DNA from: Gammaproteobacteria bacterium
GTDB lineage: Bacteria; Pseudomonadota; Gammaproteobacteria; Steroidobacterales; Steroidobacteraceae
Length of the DNA stretch: 7,020 bases
Direction of reading: 5' to 3'
NCBI GenBank assembly: GCA_005877965.1
Contig: VBNP01000193.1
Coordinates: 1 to 7,020, forward strand
Program-made: the position numbers and the translations under genes
The notes under the pieces: generated by a model
What the model was told of the DNA's origin: nothing
Databases searched by the model: none
What the model saw: only the letters and a program-made list of their open reading frames with translations
Part shown: positions 1-6,036 of the stretch, in pieces
Numbering within the stretch: the first letter of the stretch is position 1
Layout of the letters: every line of letters begins with the position of its first letter

Positions 1-390
1 CATGTGCGAGACCACGCCGCCCTGAGTCTTGACGCCCGGTGACACGCTCTCGCCCCGGAAGTGGATCGGCAGCCGGATACGGATCGTTTCATTCTCGACC
101 ACACGCTGCAGATCCACGTGCACGACCACGTTCTTCGCCGGGTGCATCTGCACGTCCTTGATGATCGCTTCCTGGGTGCGCTCGCCGATCTTCAGCCGCA
201 CGATCGAGGAGTAGAAGCGCTCGTCGGCGATCATGGTGAGAAGATTCTGCTGGTCGAGAACCAGCGCCTGGGGGTCCTCGCGGGCGCCGTACAGGATGGC
301 GGGGACCTTGCCGGTGTGACGCAGGCGGCGGCTCGCACCCTTGCCTTGCGTCTCGCGGACATCCGCGCCGAAGGTGAACGAAATACGCAT
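1..390 (-). CDS. rplY: 50S ribosomal protein L25, Ctc-type long form (partial, N-terminal 130 residues)
   Basis: L25 binds 5S rRNA in the large ribosomal subunit. The long (Ctc/TL5-like) form adds a second beta-rich domain. Translating the complement from ATG 390-388 gives 130 residues with no stop before the window edge, which falls on a codon boundary. The N-terminus has the family signature GKGASRRLR (residues 16-24) followed by GKVPAILYG (27-35). The L25 core continues to about residue 94 (HVDLQRV at 91-97). The sequence then enters the C-terminal domain, with LPIHFRGES (107-115) and the glycine pair of KTQGGVVS (121-128). The short E. coli L25 has 94 residues, so this is the longer family type; about 70-100 residues are probably missing. 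The start is supported by GGAGA at 401-397, six bases upstream. It lies 60 nt downstream of the prs stop and is probably cotranscribed with prs. Confidence 0.95.
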   Translation of the reverse strand, partial: MRISFTFGADVRETQGKGASRRLRHTGKVPAILYGAREDPQALVLDQQNLLTMIADERFYSSIVRLKIGERTQEAIIKDVQMHPAKNVVVHVDLQRVVENETIRIRLPIHFRGESVSPGVKTQGGVVSHM

Positions 391-396
391 TACATG

Positions 397-401
397 TCTC
401 C
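397..401 (-). promoter_or_regulatory. Shine-Dalgarno site of rplY
   Basis: The complement reads GGAGA six bases before the rplY ATG. It decides between two nearby ATG triplets: the one starting at 395 is out of frame with the L25 reading frame and too close to the GGAGA. It is one of the clearest ribosome binding sites in the window. Confidence 0.7.
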
Positions 402-450
402 GTTGGTTACCCAGCACCGCCGCTCCGCGACCAGCATCCCAGGAAAAATA

Positions 451-1407
451 TCAGTCGACGTACAGCGAGCTCACCGATTCCTCGTCGCGGATGCGGCGGA
501 TGGTTTCCGCGAGCAGCTCCGCGACCGACAGCTGGCGGATGCGACTGGCGCCGGTGGCTTCGGCGCTCAGCGGGATCGTGTCCGTCACGACCAGCTCATC
601 CAGCGCCGACTGCGAAATCCTCTGCACCGCGCCGCCGGACAGCACCGGGTGCGTGATGTAGGCCACCACCTTCAGCGCGCCCTCGTCCTTCAGCGCCTGC
701 GCGGCCTGGCACAGCGTGCCGGCGGTGTCGACCATGTCGTCGACCAGCATGCAGGTCCTGCCCTCGACCTCGCCGATGATGTTCATCACCTTGGACTCGT
801 TCGGCCGCGGGCGCCGTTTGTCGATGATCGCCAGGTCGGCATCGTCGAGGCGCTTGGCGAAGGCCCGCGCGCGCGCCACGCCGCCCACATCGGGCGACAC
901 GATGATCACGTTGCGGTAAGCCTGCTTCCACGCTTCGCCGAGCAACACCGGCGAGGCATACACGTTGTCGACCGGGATGTCGAAAAAACCCTGAATCTGA
1001 TCCGAGTGCAGATCGACCGTCAGCAGGCGATTCACTCCGGCGCTCGACACCATGTTGGCAACCAGCTTCGCCGTGATGGCCGAGCGCGTCGCGCGCGGGC
1101 GCCGGTCCTGGCGCGAGTAGCCGAAATACGGCATTACCGCCGTGATGCGTGCGGCGGAGGCGCGCCGGCAGGCGTCCACCATCACCAGCAGCTCCATCAG
1201 GCGGTCGTTCGCCGGCGGACAGGTCGACTGCACGATGAACACGTCGCGCCCGCGCACGTTCTCCATCAGCTCGACGTTGACCTCGCCGTCGCTGAAGCGC
1301 CCGACCGACGCACGCCCGAGCGGCGTCTGCAGGCTGCGCGCAATGTCCTGCGCCAGCACCGGGTTGGCGTTGCCGGCAAACAGCGCCAGTGTGTCGCTGG
1401 AACCCAT
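451..1407 (-). CDS. prs: Ribose-phosphate pyrophosphokinase (PRPP synthase)
   Basis: Cytoplasmic enzyme that transfers diphosphate from ATP to ribose 5-phosphate. The product, PRPP, feeds purine, pyrimidine, NAD, histidine and tryptophan synthesis. The 318-residue product is close to the usual family length (about 315). Visible motifs are VGRFSDGEV (35-43), the ATP-binding flexible loop RQDRR (99-103), VDLH (131-134) with the conserved His134, KRRPR (197-201) with Lys197, and the PRPP loop VDDMVDTAGT (222-231). It ends with the typical ETIRRIRDEESVS (301-313). The ATG at 1407 is chosen because residues from LALFAGNANP onward align with E. coli Prs. The open frame extends upstream to 1560 only because it reads through the tRNA-Gln gene. 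No strong Shine-Dalgarno sequence is visible. It lies between tRNA-Gln and rplY, the order known in Pseudomonas. Confidence 0.98.
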   Translation of the reverse strand: MGSSDTLALFAGNANPVLAQDIARSLQTPLGRASVGRFSDGEVNVELMENVRGRDVFIVQSTCPPANDRLMELLVMVDACRRASAARITAVMPYFGYSRQDRRPRATRSAITAKLVANMVSSAGVNRLLTVDLHSDQIQGFFDIPVDNVYASPVLLGEAWKQAYRNVIIVSPDVGGVARARAFAKRLDDADLAIIDKRRPRPNESKVMNIIGEVEGRTCMLVDDMVDTAGTLCQAAQALKDEGALKVVAYITHPVLSGGAVQRISQSALDELVVTDTIPLSAEATGASRIRQLSVAELLAETIRRIRDEESVSSLYVD

Positions 1408-1481
1408 AGTTTGTGCGCCGTGTGTGACTTCCACCGCCCTCGCCCCGAGCCCGCAGGCACCCGCCGCCGGCCTCATGAAAG

Positions 1482-1556
1482 TGGCTGGGGTGGAAGGATT
1501 CGAACCTCCGAATGGCGGGATCAAAACCCGCTGCCTTACCACTTGGCGACACCCCA
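1482..1556 (-). tRNA. tRNA-Gln (anticodon UUG)
   Basis: The complement folds into a complete 75-nt cloverleaf that closely resembles E. coli tRNA-Gln(UUG). The acceptor stem is TGGGGTG pairing with CACCCCA, with discriminator G and an encoded CCA end (1484-1482). The D arm is GCC/GGC around AAGTGGTAA. The anticodon arm is GCGGG/CCCGC around the loop TTTTGAT, giving anticodon TTG (codon CAA, CAG by wobble). The T arm is GGAGG/CCTTC around TTCGAAT, with one G-U pair. It sits inside the operon: 51 nt lie between it and the ispE stop, and 74 nt between it and the prs start. No promoter is evident immediately upstream, so it is probably cut from a longer transcript by RNase P and 3' nucleases. The encoded CCA means tRNA nucleotidyltransferase is not strictly needed for its 3' end. 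Confidence 0.98.
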
Positions 1557-1565
1557 GCATCCGTC

Positions 1566-1590
1566 CGCCCGCGCGGAGAGCTGGCGGGCG
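1566..1590 (-). other. GC hairpin between ispE and tRNA-Gln
   Basis: On the transcribed strand CGCCCGC and GCGGGCG form a perfect 7-bp stem with an 11-nt loop, 9 nt before the mature tRNA 5' end. No T-tract follows it, so it does not look like an intrinsic terminator. It could guide pre-tRNA processing or protect the ispE 3' end. In DNA this GC-rich, a chance stem is also plausible. Confidence 0.3.
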
Positions 1591-1607
1591 CGCATCTTAC
1601 AGCCGCC

Positions 1608-2468
1608 TCAGGTTTGCCGCCCGTGCTTGAGCAGTCCGTGCACCGGCGAGGTGTTCAGGCCCCGAGCCACAAAGCTCACCCAGCGATCGGGAACCCGCCC
1701 CGCCAGGCGCTCCGCGTCGCCGGCGCTCCCGCAGTCGCTGAAGACGCACGACCCGGTGCCCGTGAGGCGCGCGGGCGCGAACCGCGCCAGCCACTCGAGC
1801 GCTTCCGCCACTTGCGGAGCGCGCGAGCGCACGACCGGCTCGCAGTCGTTGCGGCCCCCCGACTCAAAAAAGGCGTGTAGTGTGATGAGGGGCGAATTTC
1901 GTGTCAATTCAGGGCTCTGGAACACCTCCCGGGTGCTCACGGCGACTCCCGGGTAGATGACGACGTACCACCTTACGGGCAGGGTGAGGGGTGTCAGCCG
2001 CTCCCCGACCCCCTCCGCCCAGGCTGAGGAACCCTGAACAAAAACAGGCACATCCGCGCCGAGGGGCATCGCAAGAGCGGTGAGCTCGCTCACCGAGAGC
2101 CCGCAGTTCCACACCTCGTTCAGCGCGAGGAGCGTCGTCGCCGCATCCGAGCTGCCCCCGCCGAGGCCCCCGCCCGGGGGGATGCGCTTGCGCACCTCGA
2201 GGTTCGCCCCGAGTCGCGTGCCGGTGGCGCGCTGCAGCGCCCGCGCGGCCCGCACGGTCAGATCCGCCTCGGCCGCCACCTCTGGCGGGCCCACCGGCCG
2301 CTCGATCTGCCCGTCCTCGCGCACGCTCATCGCGACCGTGTCGCACAGGTCGATGAGCTGAAAGAGCGTCTGCAGCTCGTGATAACCGTCCGCGCGACGG
2401 CCGGTCACGTGGAGGAAAAGATTGAGTTTCGCGGGCGCGGGCCAGCGCGTCTGCGCCGGGGCTGTCAT
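1608..2468 (-). CDS. ispE: 4-diphosphocytidyl-2-C-methyl-D-erythritol kinase (IspE)
   Basis: GHMP-family kinase of the MEP (non-mevalonate) isoprenoid pathway. It phosphorylates the 2-hydroxyl of CDP-methylerythritol with ATP in the cytoplasm. The product has 286 residues, the usual length. Motif 1 is PAKLNLFLHV (12-21), with the conserved catalytic Lys14. It is followed by RADGYHELQTLF (25-36). The glycine-rich ATP loop PPGGGLGGGSSDAA spans 97-110, and GADVPVF (137-143) carries the conserved catalytic Asp139. The C-terminal GHMP motif LTGTGSCVF occupies 235-243. The start ATG at 2468-2466 overlaps the lolB stop in an ATGA (4-nt) arrangement. With no good Shine-Dalgarno sequence visible, this suggests translational coupling to lolB. 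The gene is intact, with no frameshift or missing key residue. Downstream are tRNA-Gln and prs. Confidence 0.98.
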   Translation of the reverse strand: MTAPAQTRWPAPAKLNLFLHVTGRRADGYHELQTLFQLIDLCDTVAMSVREDGQIERPVGPPEVAAEADLTVRAARALQRATGTRLGANLEVRKRIPPGGGLGGGSSDAATTLLALNEVWNCGLSVSELTALAMPLGADVPVFVQGSSAWAEGVGERLTPLTLPVRWYVVIYPGVAVSTREVFQSPELTRNSPLITLHAFFESGGRNDCEPVVRSRAPQVAEALEWLARFAPARLTGTGSCVFSDCGSAGDAERLAGRVPDRWVSFVARGLNTSPVHGLLKHGRQT

Positions 2469-3061
2469 AACTGCCAGTCATCCACGAGCAGCCGCACGCG
2501 CACCGCGTCGCGTCGCAGGGTGAGCCGCGCCGGCAGCGACTCGCCGCCGACCGCGACGTAGAGGCTGTAGTCGATGTGCCAGCCGGCCTGGGTGAGACCC
2601 TGCAGGCGTTGTTGCCGCTCATCGAGCTCTTCGGTGGCGGGTTGAGCCGGGTCGGGCACTCCGAGGATCCAGTAGCGGAGACTCCGCAGTGGCGGGTCGA
2701 ACCCGAGACGCGTCGCGAGATCGGCGTGGGCAGCGGCGCTGTCCACGTGCTCGCCGCGCGCCGTGACGATGTCAAGGTCATTGCCCGATGCGCTGATCTG
2801 CACGGCACCGGTTCCGAGCGGGCCCTCGAGCATCAGTTGCGAGCGCGTGCCCTGTTGTTCCCAATGCAGGTTCGCGTTGAAGCCCTCGTGTCCGGTGGCG
2901 ACCGCCACACGGCCACTGAGGTCGAAATGCTCGCGCGCCTGCAGCTGCGGTCGCCGCACCTCCCACGGCGCCGGCGCCGGAAAGGACACCGGCGCGCTGC
3001 GGCAGCCGCCCAGCGCGCACAGCACCGCCGCTGCGCCGACGCGCAGCACCCTACTGCGCAC
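2465..3061 (-). CDS. lolB: Outer-membrane lipoprotein receptor LolB
   Basis: LolB receives lipoproteins from the periplasmic carrier LolA and inserts them into the inner leaflet of the outer membrane; it is itself a lipoprotein. The 198-residue product has a short basic and hydrophobic signal peptide with lipobox LGGC at 17-20, so Cys20 is the likely lipidated residue. The mature part shows family features: FDLSGRVAV (46-54), NANLHWEQQG (62-71), LMLEGPLGTGAVQI (76-89) and the well-conserved LRYWILGVP (128-136). Length is near E. coli LolB (207 residues). The GTG start at 3061 overlaps the end of the TPR gene by 11 nt. An alternative in-frame GTG at 3049 would shorten the signal peptide by four residues, and neither has a clear Shine-Dalgarno sequence. 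Its place between the TPR lipoprotein and ispE matches Pseudomonas. Identity is firm; the exact start is less so. Confidence 0.95.
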   Translation of the reverse strand: MRSRVLRVGAAAVLCALGGCRSAPVSFPAPAPWEVRRPQLQAREHFDLSGRVAVATGHEGFNANLHWEQQGTRSQLMLEGPLGTGAVQISASGNDLDIVTARGEHVDSAAAHADLATRLGFDPPLRSLRYWILGVPDPAQPATEELDERQQRLQGLTQAGWHIDYSLYVAVGGESLPARLTLRRDAVRVRLLVDDWQL

Positions 3062-4856
3062 CGGGCAGGAACCGTTTGAGCGTAGCCTTGAGCGGTTTCG
3101 AATCGGGCTCGCGGGCGAGCGCCGCCGCCCACACCCGGCGCGCCTCGCCGCGCTGGCCGCTCACCCACAGCGCCTCACCCCAATGAGCGGCAATCTCGGC
3201 GTCGTGGCCGAGGGAGTAGGCGTGCTCGAGCGTGCTGATGGCGCCCTGGGCGTCGCCGGCACGGAAGTGCACCCAGCCGAGGCTGTCGAGCGCAGCGGGG
3301 TTGTCGGGCATCACCGCGAGCGCGCGGCGGATGAGCCCTTCGGCGTGCCCCAGCTCGAGCGTATGGTCCGCCAGCGTGTATCCGAGAGCATTCAACAGAG
3401 TCGGGTCGTCGGGTCGCTCGCTGAGCATATGCTCGAGCGCCTCGACCGACTCGTGCACCTGCCCCGCCTGTTCGAGGATCACTGCGCGGTCGTATTCGAT
3501 CGAGGGATGTTGCGGATGGCGCTCGAGCGCGGTGGCCAGCAACGCCAGCCCGGTGTCCGATTCGCCGTGATCGGCGAGCAGCCGTGCCTTGGCGCGTATC
3601 AGGTCGAGCTCATCCTCCGGATGGTCCGCGGCGTAGTCATCGAGCAGCGCCAGCGCCTCGGTGCGCGCGCTGCGGTCGAGCAGGAGCGAGGCGGCGCGCG
3701 AGCGCGCCGACAGCGCCACCGAGGAGTCATAGAGGCGGCGGTAGGCGGCGATCGCCCCCTCCGGATCGCCGTCGCGCGCCGCGATATCGGCGAGATACAG
3801 CTGCGCGGTCTCGTTGCCCTGGCCGCTCGACAGCAGTTCCGTGAAGCGCTGACGGGCTTCCTTGAGGTCCCCGGATGCGAACGCCAGCAGCGCGAGCCGC
3901 CGTTCGATCTCCGCGGCCGGCGCGCCGCTCGAACGCAGATGCTCCAGCTCCTGGTGGGCCTCCTCGTTGCGATCGAGCGAGGCGAGAACTTCCGCAAGCT
4001 CGAAGCCGCCGCGCGTCGCATCGTGCGCCTTCGCCTGGCGCGCGGTGGCGACCGCCTGCGGGGCATCGCCGCGCACGACGTAGGCGCGCGCCAGCACCCG
4101 CAGGGCGGCAGGATCCTTGGGGTCACGTTGCAGCGCCTGCTGTGCATACCCTTGCGCGCGCTGACCGTCGTACGCAGCCAGCGCCAGTTCGCCCAACAGG
4201 GTGAGCGTCTCGGGTGAGTTGGCGGTCGGCTCCACCGCCCCGCTCATGGCGAGCAACACGGCGGGCGCATCGGACTGCTCCAGGAGCAGCGCCGTCAACT
4301 CGGTCATGCTCTTCGCCGTGCGCTGGGCGGCGCGCGGCGCGGCCGGGGCGGGCGCCGGCGCCGCGCCGTTGCCTGCAGAGGCGTCCGGCTGGGCTGGCCT
4401 GATGCCCGCTGCCCCCGCCGAATTCGCTTGCTCTTCGGCGTACCAGAAGTCACGGATGGCGGTGCGTGCCTCGGTGGTGTGATAGAGCTTGAGCGCCACG
4501 GCCGCGTACAGGGCGTCGGCCTCGCGATCCGCCGGCGCCAGTGCGCGCCAGCGGCTCGCCGCAGCCCAAGCAGCGGGCAGATGCTCGCAAGCCATCGCCA
4601 CCTGCGTGGCGCGGCGGGCTAGCTGAACGTCCGCGGCCACGGCGGCGGCATGCGCGTAGGCTTCCGCAGCCGCCCGGCAGTCACCGCGCTTCAGGGCCAC
4701 CTCCGCGATCACGGTCAGGGCGCTGGCATCCCCGCCGGCGGGCAGTGGCGCCGCGGCCTGGGTGGCGGGGCGGACGCCGGCGCAGCCGGCAAGGAGCGAG
4801 GCCGCCAGCAGCGGGGCGCACAGGAGTGGGCTCAGGTTACGCAAGTGGTTGATCAT
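3051..4856 (-). CDS. TPR-repeat outer-membrane lipoprotein, LbcA/PA4667-like
   Basis: The 601-residue product starts with a lipoprotein signal peptide: basic HLRN, a hydrophobic stretch to about residue 22, then lipobox LAGC at 22-25, so Cys25 is probably lipidated. Ala at +2 suggests outer-membrane sorting. The mature protein has an N-terminal helical part (about 45-140), an Ala/Pro/Gly-rich linker (about 146-180), then successive TPR-like helical pairs (about 215-585), e.g. the repeat beginning AALDSLGWVHFRAGDAQGAI (521-540). In Pseudomonas aeruginosa the gene upstream of lolB, PA4667, encodes LbcA, a TPR lipoprotein that partners the periplasmic protease CtpA to degrade peptidoglycan hydrolases. 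The same role is inferred here from position and architecture only. The frame is open upstream to 5030, but ATG 4856 is chosen because it places the signal peptide at the N-terminus. The stop is TAG. No strong Shine-Dalgarno sequence is visible. Confidence 0.92.
   Translation of the reverse strand: MINHLRNLSPLLCAPLLAASLLAGCAGVRPATQAAAPLPAGGDASALTVIAEVALKRGDCRAAAEAYAHAAAVAADVQLARRATQVAMACEHLPAAWAAASRWRALAPADREADALYAAVALKLYHTTEARTAIRDFWYAEEQANSAGAAGIRPAQPDASAGNGAAPAPAPAAPRAAQRTAKSMTELTALLLEQSDAPAVLLAMSGAVEPTANSPETLTLLGELALAAYDGQRAQGYAQQALQRDPKDPAALRVLARAYVVRGDAPQAVATARQAKAHDATRGGFELAEVLASLDRNEEAHQELEHLRSSGAPAAEIERRLALLAFASGDLKEARQRFTELLSSGQGNETAQLYLADIAARDGDPEGAIAAYRRLYDSSVALSARSRAASLLLDRSARTEALALLDDYAADHPEDELDLIRAKARLLADHGESDTGLALLATALERHPQHPSIEYDRAVILEQAGQVHESVEALEHMLSERPDDPTLLNALGYTLADHTLELGHAEGLIRRALAVMPDNPAALDSLGWVHFRAGDAQGAISTLEHAYSLGHDAEIAAHWGEALWVSGQRGEARRVWAAALAREPDSKPLKATLKRFLPGAQ
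4317..4421 (-). other. Ala/Pro/Gly-rich linker coding region in the TPR lipoprotein
   Basis: Residues about 146-180 are low complexity, dominated by Ala, Pro and Gly (e.g. GAAPAPAPAAPRAA), between the N-terminal helical part and the main TPR block. It resembles a flexible periplasmic spacer. The reading frame is continuous through it. Confidence 0.7.
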
Positions 4857-4876
4857 ACTCACGGGAGCACTATAGA
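4849..4876 (+). promoter_or_regulatory. Candidate sigma-70 promoter for prfA
   Basis: TTGATC (4849-4854) and TATAGA (4871-4876) are separated by 16 nt. Each matches the sigma-70 consensus at four of six bases, including all of TATA. Transcription would start near 4883, giving a leader of about 75 nt. The -35 box overlaps the start codon of the divergent TPR gene. The complement of the -10 region reads TATAGT (4874-4869) and could serve as the -10 of the TPR gene, although no good matching -35 is visible. The call rests on pattern only. Confidence 0.35.
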
Positions 4877-4883
4877 GCCTCCG

Positions 4884-4908
4884 CAAGTGGTGCGCATTGC
4901 GCAACTTG
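4884..4908. repeat. Inverted repeat (dyad) in the TPR gene/prfA intergenic region
   Basis: Two nested inverted repeats share one centre. The inner one, TGCGCATTGCGCA (4891-4903), gives a perfect 5-bp stem TGCGC/GCGCA with loop ATT. The outer arms CAAGT (4884-4888) and ACTTG (4904-4908) extend it to 10 bp, with GG bulged on one side. It begins at the predicted prfA transcript start. It could be a 5' leader hairpin or a protein-binding operator for either gene. No T-tract follows on either strand, which argues against a terminator. Confidence 0.5.
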
Positions 4909-4933
4909 TCACAAACTGCAGACATCCCGGAGA

Positions 4934-4960
4934 ATGCCGCGCCCCAAGCCGCAGCCATGA
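4934..4960 (+). other. Possible eight-codon leader ORF overlapping the prfA start
   Basis: ATG at 4934 opens a frame encoding MPRPKPQP. It ends in a TGA (4958-4960) that overlaps the prfA ATG (4957-4959) as ATGA. GGAG at 4929-4932 lies only one base before this ATG, which is too close for a normal Shine-Dalgarno site. The prfA start itself has no visible Shine-Dalgarno sequence, so coupling through this frame is conceivable. It may equally be chance. Confidence 0.15.
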
Positions 4961-6036
4961 AGGAATCCATCCGCCAGCGCCTGCAGAAACTGTCCGACCG
5001 CTTCGAGGAGGTCGGCCGGTTGCTGGCCACCGAGGAGGTGGCCGGCGGCTCGCAGCAGTTCCGCGACCTGTCCGTGGAATACGCACGCCTGCAGCCGCTG
5101 GCGGAGCGCTTTGGCCGCTACCACGGCCTGGAACGCGATCTGGCCGCGGCGCGCGAGCTGCAGGCCGATCCGGACGCCGGCATACGCACCCTCGGCGAGG
5201 AGGAGGTGGGGCACGTGCAGCGCGAGCTCGAAGCCGCGGAGAGCGAGCTGCGCGGGCTGCTGCTGCCGAAGGACCCGCGCGACGACCGGAACATCTTCCT
5301 CGAGGTGCGCGCCGGCACCGGGGGCGATGAGGCGGCGATCTTCGCCGGTGAGCTGCACCGCATGTACGCCCGCTACGCGGAAGGCCGGGGATTCGCCGTG
5401 GAAGTGCTCAGCGAAAGCGCGGGCGAGCACGGCGGCTACAAGGAGATCATCAGTCGCATCGTGGGCAAGGGTGCGTTCTCGCTGCTGAAGTTCGAATCCG
5501 GAACGCACCGCGTACAACGCGTGCCGGCGACCGAGGCACAGGGGCGCATTCACACTTCGGCGTGCACGGTGGCGATCCTGCCCGAGCTCGATGAGGTCGA
5601 GCAGATCGAGATCAACCCGGCCGAGCTGCGCATCGATACCTACCGCTCCTCGGGCGCGGGGGGGCAGCACGTCAACAAGACCGACTCCGCGGTGCGCATC
5701 ACACACCTGCCGAGCGGCATCGTGGTGGAATGCCAGGACGAGCGTTCGCAGCACAAGAACCGCTCGCGCGCCATGGCGCTGCTCAAGGCGCGTCTGCTGG
5801 CCGCCGAGCAGGAGAAGCAGCAGAGCGCACAGGCGCAGTCGCGCCGCCTGCAGGTAGGGAGCGGCGACCGCTCCGAAAGGATCCGCACCTACAATTTCCC
5901 CCAGGGGCGCGTCACCGATCACCGTATCAACCTGACGCTTTACAAACTGCAGCAGGTCATGGACGGTGAGCTCGATGAGCTGATCGAGCCGCTGCAGCAG
6001 GAGTACCAGGCCGAGCTGCTGGCGGAAGAAGTATGA
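4957..6036 (+). CDS. prfA: Peptide chain release factor 1 (RF1)
   Basis: RF1 recognises UAA and UAG in the ribosomal A site and triggers hydrolysis of peptidyl-tRNA. The 359-residue product is one residue shorter than E. coli RF1. It shows an N-terminal coiled domain (about 1-105), LPKDPRDDRNIFLEVRAGTGGDEAA (103-127, conserved), EHGGYKEII (157-165), and the stop-codon-recognition tripeptide PAT (190-192), which marks RF1 rather than RF2. The catalytic GGQ motif is at 235-237 inside SSGAGGQHVN, and the conserved end is TYNFPQGRVTDHRINLTLY (311-329). ATG 4957 is chosen because MKESIRQRL aligns with the E. coli N-terminus MKPSIVAKL; an upstream in-frame TTG (4897) would add 20 residues with no family match. 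No Shine-Dalgarno sequence is visible within 17 nt. The gene ends in TGA, read by RF2. Downstream is an RDD gene instead of the usual prmC. Confidence 0.98.
   Translation: MKESIRQRLQKLSDRFEEVGRLLATEEVAGGSQQFRDLSVEYARLQPLAERFGRYHGLERDLAAARELQADPDAGIRTLGEEEVGHVQRELEAAESELRGLLLPKDPRDDRNIFLEVRAGTGGDEAAIFAGELHRMYARYAEGRGFAVEVLSESAGEHGGYKEIISRIVGKGAFSLLKFESGTHRVQRVPATEAQGRIHTSACTVAILPELDEVEQIEINPAELRIDTYRSSGAGGQHVNKTDSAVRITHLPSGIVVECQDERSQHKNRSRAMALLKARLLAAEQEKQQSAQAQSRRLQVGSGDRSERIRTYNFPQGRVTDHRINLTLYKLQQVMDGELDELIEPLQQEYQAELLAEEV

Noticed and set aside
391..450. Terminator between prs and rplY
   Set aside because: No inverted repeat with a T-tract was found on the transcribed strand; the repeated GCTGG is a direct repeat, not a hairpin.
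596..1552. Second minus-strand frame of 318 codons inside prs
   Set aside because: An out-of-frame reading of prs with Arg/Gly/Ala-rich sequence; the other frame is unmistakably PRPP synthase.
1408..1560. Upstream extension of the prs reading frame
   Set aside because: The added 51 residues are a translation of the tRNA-Gln gene and its flank; Prs family alignment begins at the ATG at 1407.
61..1956. Very long plus-strand open frame (631 codons)
   Set aside because: It runs antisense across rplY, prs, the tRNA and the ispE 3' part, all clearly identified on the other strand. Its composition is the Arg/His/Ala-rich kind produced by reading GC-rich genes backwards.
2763..4217. Plus-strand open frame of 484 codons
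   Set aside because: Antisense to lolB and the TPR lipoprotein gene. It shows no domain or signal peptide and is an expected shadow in high-GC DNA.
4853..4960. Remnant of a hemA 3' end before prfA
   Set aside because: The frame ending at the ATGA is open back to 4853, but the residues do not resemble the HemA C-terminus.
4857..5030. Upstream extension of the TPR protein frame by 58 residues
   Set aside because: It would bury the lipoprotein signal peptide and overlap the prfA 5' coding region; the ATG at 4856 gives a normal signal peptide.
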